DNA of 64,000 nt from JALHST01 sp963798435 (GTDB lineage: Bacteria; Bacteroidota; Bacteroidia; Flavobacteriales; Flavobacteriaceae): NCBI GenBank assembly GCA_963798435.1, contig CAWCTF010000008.1:124001-188000 (forward strand). Direction: 5' to 3'. The position numbers were made by a program, and so were the translations under genes. The notes beneath the pieces are model-generated. The model was given only the letters and a program-made list of their open reading frames with translations, searched no databases and had not been told where the DNA came from. This document shows positions 54,356 through 62,465 of this stretch, in pieces (positions within the stretch are counted from its first letter, which is position 1; each line of letters begins with the position of its first letter).

Positions 54356-54722
54356 GACAATGGCATGCTTGATGCCATAGAAAGTAAAAGGGATGGCTTG
54401 AAGCGTGCTTCTTGCCGCTCTATAGGTACAAAAAAATAAAGTAGTAGGACCGAAGTAAACTAAAAAGAGCCCTATCGTTAATGACAAGACTCTTTTACGA
54501 GAACACTATATGAAAATGAAAAATTTTATTTCTTTTTAATTACATGCTAAACTTAGGCACAGAATTTGACCGAACCAATTAAATGATGTGAATGCCTTGA
54601 TTTTTGTTGTGAGAAGCACGAATTCTGTTTTTTGGAGACCAAATTTTCGGATCCAACATACTTCTTTCGTTTTTTCGGCGTTCTAATTAGAGACAAGCAA
54701 GCGCGTAACACACTAACTTGAA
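54356..54722. other. 367-bp intergenic region
   Basis: A weak inverted repeat (AAAAGAG with CTCTTTT, about 54462-54495) may serve as terminator for the oxidoreductase gene. No gene or clear promoter box was recognised in the rest. Confidence 0.4.
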
Positions 54723-55103
54723 ATGAATCGAATAACCACCATACTGCTATTAGCCCTTTTATTGGGCTCGTGTTCGAAGGACAATGATGACATTATTAAT
54801 GTCGAACTAGAAGGAAAATGGATTCTTACCGATGCGGCTTGCTTCTGTGGTTTTGAACCGAATGCTGATTTTAGTGTTCACCAAATCACGTTCTATGGTA
54901 GTATCTTAACGGTAATGAATACTGGCCAAACCCAATTTTTGGTCGGTGATTCAGGAAGTTATGTGGTAAATGGCAACCAGATTATCTTGCAGAATGGTGC
55001 CCGATTTACCTATGTAGTAAAAAATGATACCTTGGAATTGACTTTTGTAGATGATCCCAATATCGCCGATGACGAGTTGTTTCTTGTCTATGAGAAAAGT
55101 TAG
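54723..55103 (+). CDS. Small lipocalin-like lipoprotein
   Basis: A 126-aa lipoprotein with lipobox LLLGSCSKD near residue 17. After VELEGKWILTDA the chain alternates short beta strands (HQITFYGSILTVMN, GSYVVNGNQIILQNG, NDTLELTFV), which fits the lipocalin-like beta barrels common in Flavobacteriaceae. Ligand and function are unknown. It is convergent with the acyl-CoA dehydrogenase gene. Confidence 0.72.
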   Translation: MNRITTILLLALLLGSCSKDNDDIINVELEGKWILTDAACFCGFEPNADFSVHQITFYGSILTVMNTGQTQFLVGDSGSYVVNGNQIILQNGARFTYVVKNDTLELTFVDDPNIADDELFLVYEKS

Positions 55104-55142
55104 TCAAAACTTCAACTTAGCAGACCGATTTATTGAGATGGG

Positions 55143-56321
55143 TTACTGAAAAGCCGGGATTCCAGTAATGTCGGCCCCAGTAATCAATAGATGGATATCG
55201 TGTGTGCCTTCATACGTGATTACGCTTTCAAGGTTCATCATATGCCGCATGATGCTGTATTCGCCTGTGATGCCCATACCCCCTAAAACTTGTCGCGCTT
55301 CACGGGCTATTTTAATGGCCATATCCACATTATTTCGTTTGGCCATTGATATTTGTGCGGTGGTCGCCTTTCCTTCATTCTTTAATTGCCCCAGCCGTAG
55401 TGCCAATAATTGCGCTTTGGTTATCTCGGTAATCATTTCTGCCAGTTTCTTTTGTTGTAATTGAAATGCAGCAATTGGTTTTCCGAACTGTGTTCGTTCC
55501 TTAGCATACCGTAAGGCGGTATCATAGCAATCCATGGCAGCTCCAATCGCCCCCCATGCAATACCATATCGGGCTGAATCCAAACAGCCCAATGGTGCGC
55601 CTAGGCCACTCTTATTCGGCAAGAGATTCTCCTTAGGAACCTTTACATTGTCAAAGATCAATTCTCCGGTGGCCGATGCCCGTAACGACCATTTATTGTG
55701 GGTTTCCGGCGTGGAGAACCCCTGCATGCCACGTTCGACGATCAAGCCGTGAATCCTTCCTGTTTCATTTTTGGCCCAAACAACGGCTATATCTGCAAAA
55801 GGAGAATTTGAAATCCATAGTTTGGCCCCATTTAAAAGATAATGGTCGCCCATATCCTTGAATTTTGTTTCCATGCCGCCGGGGTTTGAACCGTGGTTGG
55901 GTTCGGTCAATCCAAAACAACCCATGAATTCACCGCTTGCCAATTTAGGGAGGAACTTTTTACGTTGTTCTTCGGTTCCGTAGGCATAAATAGGGTACAT
56001 AACCAAAGATGATTGTACTGAAGCCGTTGAACGTACACCACTATCGCCCCGTTCAATCTCCTGCATTATCAGGCCGTAGCTTATTTGATCTAATCCTGCG
56101 CCGCCATATTCGTGGGGAATGTAAGGGCCAAAAGCACCAATTTCGGCCAATCCCTTAATAATTTGTTTCGGAAATTCGGCTTTCTGTGCATACTCCTCGA
56201 TAATTGGGGAAATAGATCGCTTCACCCAATGGCGGGCGGCATCCCGTACCAATTTATGTTCCTCGGAGAGCAAGTCGTCCAAGTTATAATAATCGGGAGC
56301 TTCAAATAGATCGGGTCGCAT
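55143..56321 (-). CDS. Acyl-CoA dehydrogenase, glutaryl-CoA dehydrogenase type
   Basis: A 392-aa FAD enzyme. Features include SVQSSLVMYPIYAYGTEEQRKKFLP, GCFGLTEPNHGSNPGGM, WISNSPFADIAVVWA, the RYGIAWGAIGAAMDCYD helix and the C-terminal catalytic base in ESVITYEGTHDIH. This combination matches glutaryl-CoA dehydrogenases, which oxidise and decarboxylate glutaryl-CoA to crotonyl-CoA in lysine and tryptophan breakdown. It lies 65 bp downstream of the Rieske oxygenase gene on the same strand, so the two may be co-transcribed. Confidence 0.9.
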   Translation of the reverse strand: MRPDLFEAPDYYNLDDLLSEEHKLVRDAARHWVKRSISPIIEEYAQKAEFPKQIIKGLAEIGAFGPYIPHEYGGAGLDQISYGLIMQEIERGDSGVRSTASVQSSLVMYPIYAYGTEEQRKKFLPKLASGEFMGCFGLTEPNHGSNPGGMETKFKDMGDHYLLNGAKLWISNSPFADIAVVWAKNETGRIHGLIVERGMQGFSTPETHNKWSLRASATGELIFDNVKVPKENLLPNKSGLGAPLGCLDSARYGIAWGAIGAAMDCYDTALRYAKERTQFGKPIAAFQLQQKKLAEMITEITKAQLLALRLGQLKNEGKATTAQISMAKRNNVDMAIKIAREARQVLGGMGITGEYSIMRHMMNLESVITYEGTHDIHLLITGADITGIPAFQ

Positions 56322-56386
56322 ATTCAGAAAATTTGGTCAAAGGTAAATAAAGGAATATAACAGGGCAACGTCCTTAATTTATATTT

Positions 56387-57475
56387 TTATGAACGCAGAT
56401 AGTGCGCCAGCAGGCTATGAAAATGGTGGACACCTTTTTCGCGTGTCGGCGAAAATCGTCCTGCTTGGTAAAATTTTGAACGTACCCCCTTTTGAACGCC
56501 TTCCACAACCGCCTCATCCTCAAGTTCAACCTTGTCAAGAGCTGCCCCAGCACCTTTTTCCAATTTCGCGGCGTCGTAGACAAAGCTTATAAAAGAAACC
56601 TTTGTACGGTCAACCTGCATGGGTTGCACGATGTTTATAGATAATCCCCAAGGATAGAAATTAAACATCATATTGGGGAATACCCAATAATAATAGGCCG
56701 CAATTTTTTTACCATGATCGATATGGCCTTCAGGCAGTTCAAAGACAGCATCGGTACCTTCTGCATAGCCGATCTGCAGATTGCAATGGGTATAGATTTC
56801 AATATCGTAGGCACCATAATCAAGTACTGCATTCAAATCATCATGAACAAAAGGAATGTGGAATCCTTCCAAAAAATTATCGCAGTACAAGGCCCAATGG
56901 GCATTTACAAAATAGTCCTTGCCACGACTCGCATCGAACTTGAATTCGTGAAGTGGCAAAAAGCCGACGCGCTGTTCCATGATATCGATTACCTCTTGAA
57001 AATCGAACGCCGGCCTTAGACCAGCGAATAAGAAGGGTCCCCAATGGCGCAACGGAAACTGGTATAAATTATCGCACGGTCTGGGGAAATTTTTAGCTTC
57101 CTTGAATTCGGGCATAAACTCAAAGGTGCCGTCTAACGCAAATCTTCTTCCATGATACCCGCATACCAATTTTTTCGACTTCCCGGAATGCGCTGCAACT
57201 AAATTCCCGCGATGCGTGCAAACATTCGTTAAGCAATGGATGTTTTTATCCCCATCCTTGGTAAGCAGCATGGGTTCGGTCAAAAATTCATCCAAGAGAA
57301 CAAACGGATACACCTCGTGTGGTGAACCGACCAAATTTTCATGGCCGGCCCATTGCCATGTTTTATAGAAAACATTTTCTTTAAGGGCTTCAAAGATTTC
57401 TGGGTCTCTATAAAATGAGGCTGGTAATGTTTCCGCTTTGCGAATATCTGCGGCTACTTTGAAATTGTGAACCAT
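56387..57475 (-). CDS. Rieske-type aromatic-ring-hydroxylating oxygenase, alpha subunit
   Basis: A 362-aa oxygenase. The Rieske cluster ligands are CTHRGN (about residue 86) and CGYHGRRF (about 106), and the mononuclear iron site is in NFLEGFHIPFVHDDL with two His. The fold resembles the choline monooxygenase/carnitine oxygenase-like group more than ring-cleavage dioxygenases with beta subunits, and no beta subunit or ferredoxin gene is adjacent. The substrate is unknown. It is upstream of the dehydrogenase and divergent from an amino-acid permease. Confidence 0.88.
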   Translation of the reverse strand: MVHNFKVAADIRKAETLPASFYRDPEIFEALKENVFYKTWQWAGHENLVGSPHEVYPFVLLDEFLTEPMLLTKDGDKNIHCLTNVCTHRGNLVAAHSGKSKKLVCGYHGRRFALDGTFEFMPEFKEAKNFPRPCDNLYQFPLRHWGPFLFAGLRPAFDFQEVIDIMEQRVGFLPLHEFKFDASRGKDYFVNAHWALYCDNFLEGFHIPFVHDDLNAVLDYGAYDIEIYTHCNLQIGYAEGTDAVFELPEGHIDHGKKIAAYYYWVFPNMMFNFYPWGLSINIVQPMQVDRTKVSFISFVYDAAKLEKGAGAALDKVELEDEAVVEGVQKGVRSKFYQAGRFSPTREKGVHHFHSLLAHYLRS

Positions 57476-57533
57476 GGGAATTTTATTTGTACATTTAAAA
57501 ATATGGTTTTCTTTTTTATAAACCGCTTCCTGA

Positions 57534-58850
57534 ATGAATCAAACGAAAGATAGGAACAAACTGGGAATCTGGATGACCACTTCCCTGGTAATCGGCAATA
57601 TGATTGGTGCCGGCATTTTTTTGATGCCCGCCGCCTTGGCGAGCTTTGGCGGGATTAGCCTCGTGGGCTGGGTGGTCTCCTCGATAGGCGCACTACTACT
57701 GGCAAGAGTCTTTAGTAAGCTCAGTCAGACTATAAAAGACAGCAATGGGGGGCCATACGCCTTTGCAAAGGCAGGGTTTGGCGATTATGTGGGATTTCTG
57801 GTCGCCTGGGGCTATTGGATATCGTGTTGGATATCGAATGCAGCCATTTCAATAGCATTTGTTGGCGCCTTAAGTGTTTTTTTTCCCGAAATTGAGACCA
57901 ATCCTATCGCAGCCGTGTTCACGGGATTGGGCGCGATTTGGTTGCTTACCTGGATTAATTCGAGAGGGGTACACAATTCGGGAATAATGCAACTAGTTAC
58001 TACTGTCCTTAAAATTGTTCCCATCCTGATAATCATCGCAGGGGGTTTTTTCTTTTTTAAAATTGATAATTTTATTCCCTTTAATGTAAGCGGTGAGTCT
58101 AACCTAAGTGCAATTGCCATAACGGGCACGATGACACTTTTTGCCTTTTTGGGGCTGGAGAGTGCTACGGTACCGGCTAACAACGTTGATAACCCTGAGC
58201 GAACGATCCCAAGAGCCACCATGTTGGGGACTGCGGTTACCACACTTATCTATGTGCTAAGTACCGTGGTGGTTATGGGGATGATACCCTTGGATCAATT
58301 GGCTACTTCACCGGCACCCTTTGCAGATGCCATGCGCATCATGAGTGGCGAAATGGGCGAGGAAATCGTTGCAGCCGGTGCCGCTATAGCCGCCTTTGGG
58401 GCATTGAATGGGTGGATTCTTATTCAGAGCCAGGTGGCCATGGCCACATCGAAAGACCAGTTGTTTCCGAAGATCTTTAAGAGGGAAAATAAAAAGGGTG
58501 TGCCCATTTGGGGTCTGATTATTGGGAGTTTCCTGAGTTCTATGGTCATGTTGATGAATTATACGGAAGGATTGGTGGCGCAATTTCGATTTATGATCTT
58601 GCTCGCGACCTTTTGTGTACTCGTGCCCTATTTATTCTCTGCCGCCGCCTTTGTGGTCATATCGCTTCAACGTGTTGCGAAAGGATATTCTATAACGGGT
58701 ATTTTTATATTGGGTAGTTTGGCGTTTGGGTATTCACTTTGGGCTATTTTTGGTGCCGGTGAGAAATCGGTCTTTTTAGGATTTATCCTCCTACTTTTAG
58801 GGACACCCATTTATGTGTTAATGAAATGGAAACATAAAAAACCTGAATAG
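57534..58850 (+). CDS. APC-family amino acid permease
   Basis: A 438-aa inner-membrane transporter with twelve hydrophobic segments. The first helix has the unwound motif GNMIGAGIFLMPAALA (residues 21-36), characteristic of the APC family; WGYWISCWISNAAIS and FLGLESATVPANNVDNPERTIPRA are further family signatures, close to the AdiC-like arginine/agmatine and basic amino-acid exchangers. It is followed 12 bp later by a DDAH-like amidino hydrolase, which supports an arginine-derived substrate as inference. Confidence 0.9.
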   Translation: MNQTKDRNKLGIWMTTSLVIGNMIGAGIFLMPAALASFGGISLVGWVVSSIGALLLARVFSKLSQTIKDSNGGPYAFAKAGFGDYVGFLVAWGYWISCWISNAAISIAFVGALSVFFPEIETNPIAAVFTGLGAIWLLTWINSRGVHNSGIMQLVTTVLKIVPILIIIAGGFFFFKIDNFIPFNVSGESNLSAIAITGTMTLFAFLGLESATVPANNVDNPERTIPRATMLGTAVTTLIYVLSTVVVMGMIPLDQLATSPAPFADAMRIMSGEMGEEIVAAGAAIAAFGALNGWILIQSQVAMATSKDQLFPKIFKRENKKGVPIWGLIIGSFLSSMVMLMNYTEGLVAQFRFMILLATFCVLVPYLFSAAAFVVISLQRVAKGYSITGIFILGSLAFGYSLWAIFGAGEKSVFLGFILLLLGTPIYVLMKWKHKKPE

Positions 58851-58862
58851 GAGCATGCTGTT

Positions 58863-59741
58863 ATGAAATATACCTGTCATTCAGAATACCTCCCATTGTA
58901 TGAGGTCTACCTTAAACCTGCCATCAATGCCTTTATCGACCAATCTAAGATAGATCGTGAATGGCAAGCCCTCAACTTTTTGGAGAAACCCGATATGAAT
59001 AGGGCCATTCTAGAATATGATCTCTTTCAACAACTATTGGAAACAGCCCATGTTAAAACACTCTTTTTGCCTTCAGATGCAACATTGTCGTTAGATGCCA
59101 TGTATTGTCGTGACGCCTCGATTGCGACCGACCATGGGATAATCAGTTGTCAAATGGGCAAAGAAGCAAGAAAACAGGAGCCTATGGCGCAAAAAAAAGC
59201 GTTTTTGGCCGATAACATCGACCTATTGGGAACCATTGAATTCCCCGGCACGATCGAAGGAGGCGACGTGGCATGGCTCGACACAAGAACCTTGGCGGTT
59301 GGTCATACGTATCGGACCAACAAAGAAGGGATTCGACAGTTGAAACAAATGGTATCCCCATTCGATATTCAAGTAATAGAGGTTGATCTGCCACACTACC
59401 GGGGGGTTTCAGATGTTTTTCATCTCATGTCTATTTTTAGTCCGGTCGATACCGATTTGGCCGTTGTTTATTCCCCCTTAATGCCCATTCGATTTAGGAA
59501 TGAATTACTCGAGAGAGGGTATGAATTTGTTGAGGTGCCCGAGGGCGAATTCGAATCAATGGGCTGTAATGTACTTGCAATTGCCCCTCGAAAATGTATT
59601 ATGGTTGAAGGGAATCCAAAAACCAAAGAGGCATTGGAGCGCTTTGGATGTCTTGTTCAGACGTATCGAGGTCAAGAGATAAGTGTAAAAGGAGGAGGTG
59701 GACCCACCTGTTTAACCCGACCCCTTAGACGTATTGGGTAA
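58863..59741 (+). CDS. DDAH/arginine deiminase-like amidino hydrolase
   Basis: A 292-aa protein of the guanidine-modifying (pentein) superfamily. CRDASIATDHG, the substrate-carboxylate Asp/Glu in GTIEGGDVAWLD, the catalytic His in DVFHLMSIF and the catalytic Cys in GGGGPTCLTRPL near the C-terminus give the dimethylargininase pattern. It would hydrolyse dimethylarginine or a similar guanidino compound to citrulline. It is the second gene after the APC permease, an apparent uptake-and-use pair. Confidence 0.88.
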   Translation: MKYTCHSEYLPLYEVYLKPAINAFIDQSKIDREWQALNFLEKPDMNRAILEYDLFQQLLETAHVKTLFLPSDATLSLDAMYCRDASIATDHGIISCQMGKEARKQEPMAQKKAFLADNIDLLGTIEFPGTIEGGDVAWLDTRTLAVGHTYRTNKEGIRQLKQMVSPFDIQVIEVDLPHYRGVSDVFHLMSIFSPVDTDLAVVYSPLMPIRFRNELLERGYEFVEVPEGEFESMGCNVLAIAPRKCIMVEGNPKTKEALERFGCLVQTYRGQEISVKGGGGPTCLTRPLRRIG

Positions 59742-59750
59742 TCGGAAATT

Positions 59751-60461
59751 TTATAGCTTCAGATAAAAATCCTTGGTCATGGCAATATATTCGGGGGTGT
59801 ACTGATGTCTTTCCAGCTCTATGGTCAATGTTCCTCGTGTTAGGACGTTTTTCCCAAAACCAAATTCCAAAAGACTGCGTTTGATATCAGCGGTGGCATG
59901 ACCTTTGACGTGCACTATTTTTTGTGGGAATAAATCAACGTCCGATGCGAGCGATATGAATCGGTCTTCTTCTTTGTAGGGCAGAATGGTCGAAAAAGTA
60001 CCAGCGCTCGCAAGTAGGCCTGCAACGCCGCCAAGCAACTCGTCGAATGGGAGCGATTGATTCTGACGGGCCAGGTCCCTTGATTTCTTACCGCTCGGAA
60101 CGTCTTCAGCATAAAAGGGCGGATTTGATACAATAAGATCGTATTTTTCATCCATTTCATCTACAAACTCATCCAATCCTGCATGATAGCAGAAGAGGCG
60201 ATCGGCCCATGCCGAAGCTTCAAAATTGGCGACACATTGACCATAGGCCGCTGCATCGATTTCTATTGCGTCTATTAGTTCGGCAGCACTTCTTTGGGCG
60301 AGCATCAAGGCGATTAGCCCTGTGCCAGCACCGATATCGAGAATGCGATCAGGTTGATTGATCAACGATGTCCAAGCGCCTAAAAGCACGCCATCGGTGC
60401 CAACTTTCATGGCACAGCTATCTTGATGGATCGTGAATTGTTTAAAATGAAAGGGTTTCAT
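59751..60461 (-). CDS. trmN6: tRNA1(Val) (adenine(37)-N6)-methyltransferase
   Basis: A 236-aa SAM-dependent methyltransferase. The N-terminus FHFKQFTIHQDSCAMKVGTDGVLLGAW, the SAM motif LDIGAGTGLIALMLAQR, the acidic IDAIEIDAAAYGQC and the catalytic SNPPFY make the YfiC/TrmN6 pattern clear. It methylates A37 of valine tRNA 1. It is convergent with the DDAH-like gene, 9 bp away. Confidence 0.92.
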   Translation of the reverse strand: MKPFHFKQFTIHQDSCAMKVGTDGVLLGAWTSLINQPDRILDIGAGTGLIALMLAQRSAAELIDAIEIDAAAYGQCVANFEASAWADRLFCYHAGLDEFVDEMDEKYDLIVSNPPFYAEDVPSGKKSRDLARQNQSLPFDELLGGVAGLLASAGTFSTILPYKEEDRFISLASDVDLFPQKIVHVKGHATADIKRSLLEFGFGKNVLTRGTLTIELERHQYTPEYIAMTKDFYLKL

Positions 60462-60565
60462 GCGCTAAGGGTTGTTGAGAATACGTTCAAATAATGGTCT
60501 TGGCTTTTTGGACTTGCGTTTTGCTATCTTTCAATACGCTAAATACCTTTAATACGGCGTACTGT

Positions 60566-62018
60566 TTATTGAAGAACGTTTACCGAACCTGCCGCCCTGG
60601 TTTCCGAACCTTTTATATCCAACAGTGAATCGCCCAGTCGAGAACGCATGGTATTGGCGAGTTGTTTTATTTTTTCAACTATGTCGGGGTACTCCGTGGC
60701 GACATTTTTTGTTTCACTAGGGTCGCTCGATACGTCATATAGCGCTAATTCTTTTAGGGTCACATAGTTGTATTCACCTGGCAGACCGTCTTTCCCAGGT
60801 ACTTGTCCTTGCATTGTTCGATAGGTATGTGGAAAATAGAGTTTCCATTTCCCATAACGCACCCCTTGTAATTCGTTGACCTTGTAATAAAAGAAGTAGG
60901 CCTCCTGAGGACTATCATTACTTTCGCCGGTCAAAATTTTCCAAACACTTCGGCCATCGATTGTTTTCTCGGGAAGGGAGGTGTGTGTAACTTCGGCGAT
61001 GGTCGGCAGCATGTCGATCGCCATGATTGGAATGTCGATCGATCTATTCGGACTCAATATATGCGGGTATCGAATGATGAAGGGTTCCCGCTGACCACCT
61101 TCCCAAGCGGTGCCTTTGCCTTCCCGAAAGGGCAGGGCGCTACCTGCATGGTTTCCATACGCCAGCCAAGGTCCGTTATCGGAGGTGAAAATAACAAGTG
61201 TATTTTCATCGATTCCGTTCTCTTTCAGGGCGCCTAAAATCTGGCCCACCGACCAATCGATTTCCATGATTACGTCCCCATAAAGACCTCGTTTTGACTT
61301 CCCTTTGAATTTGTCGGATACGAATAGGGGAACATGTGGCTGTGGATGGGCGACATATAGGAAGAAAGGAGTGTTCTTGTTTCGTTGAATAAAATCGACA
61401 CTATGATCAGTTATTTGGGTGGTGAGTTGTGACTGATCGGTAAGGGTATCGATAATTGCTTCATTTTCATATAAAGGCAACGGCCCAAAATTAAAGATCG
61501 TCCCCTGTTGTGGATGAAAAGGCCACATATCATTGGAATACGGGATACCGAAAAACTCATCGAATCCTTGTTTATTGGGCATATATTTTGGGTGGTCCCC
61601 AAGATGCCATTTGCCAAAAATTGCGGTGGCATACCCGTTTTGTTTCAACATTTCTGCCATCGTAGTCTCCGATAGGCTCAATCCTACCGGGCTATTGGGC
61701 ATTAGTGCATTATGGATCCCGATACGATTCGGATAGCAGCCGGTCAGGATTCCCGCCCTCGACGCCGAACATACGGCCTGGGCCGCATAGAAACTTGTAA
61801 GCCGCACCCCTTCCTTGGCCATTTGGTCAAGATTCGGCGTTTTAATGTCTGGCGAACCGAAAACCCCGACATCTTGATATCCCTGGTCGTCGGTAAAGAT
61901 CAATACCACATTGGGAGGCCTTTGTTCGGTCACCGGTGGTTTTTCCGATTTGCCTTTGCAGGCGATGACAAGTATCGAAACAATGTGCGATTAATACTAA
62001 TCTCGGCAATTTTAGCAT
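60566..62018 (-). pseudogene. Sulfatase lipoprotein with a frameshift in its signal sequence
   Basis: The catalytic part (455 aa from 61933) is an arylsulfatase: PNVVLIFTDDQGYQD, the formylglycine site CSASRAGILTG near residue 58 (C-x-A-x-R), GKWHLGDHP and FTSDNGPW. In frame upstream stand a lipobox ILVIACKG and a stop codon with no ATG. The ATG at 62018 starts MLKLPRLVLIAH in another frame; removing one base between about 61961 and 61990 joins both into a full lipoprotein signal. It is therefore either a sequence error or an inactivated export signal. It needs a formylglycine-generating enzyme elsewhere. Confidence 0.82.
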
Positions 62019-62066
62019 GCTACTTAGTATAAAAACTAAATGTGTATTTTAATGTTACGGAGTCCA

Positions 62067-62380
62067 TCACAAATCGTTTGGGGCAATCGGTTCGTAATCT
62101 ATTTCCAAAAATTCCTGTACTCCAGGAATCCAAAACTGCTCAATAAAAGCCACGTGCTGTGGATGTTTGTTATAGGCCTCATACGCCTCTTGGGACTCAA
62201 ACTCCATGGCTATGCCGTAGTCGAACCTATTCTTTTTATTGGTTTGACGATAACAATGTAGGTTTTGCACTCCAGGAATACGCGCCAAGTCGATTCGCAG
62301 CTTGTAGAAATTTCTTTTCGTAGGGGAGCATCACTGTCATACTTCAATTTGAAAAGAACCGAATGTGCGATCATACCCAT
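62067..62380 (-). pseudogene. Dabb (stress-responsive A/B barrel) domain gene with one frameshift
   Basis: The frame from 62380 begins MGMIAHSVLFKLKYDSDAP, the usual Dabb start; the second half, in another frame, reads NFYKLRIDLARIPGVQ and then FDYGIAMEFESQEAYEAYNKHPQH. One base missing in the run near 62308-62311 (AAATTT) would join them into 104 aa, the normal size. The DYGIAMEFES strand and YNKHPQHVAFIEQF helix are typical. Function of Dabb proteins is mostly unknown. Confidence 0.8.
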
Positions 62381-62465
62381 AATTTTCTATTTTACACTAA
62401 AAACTTTGTTTGTTGCAATGAATATACTTAATTTTCATAGATTCAGATGTTTAATTTGCCAATCT

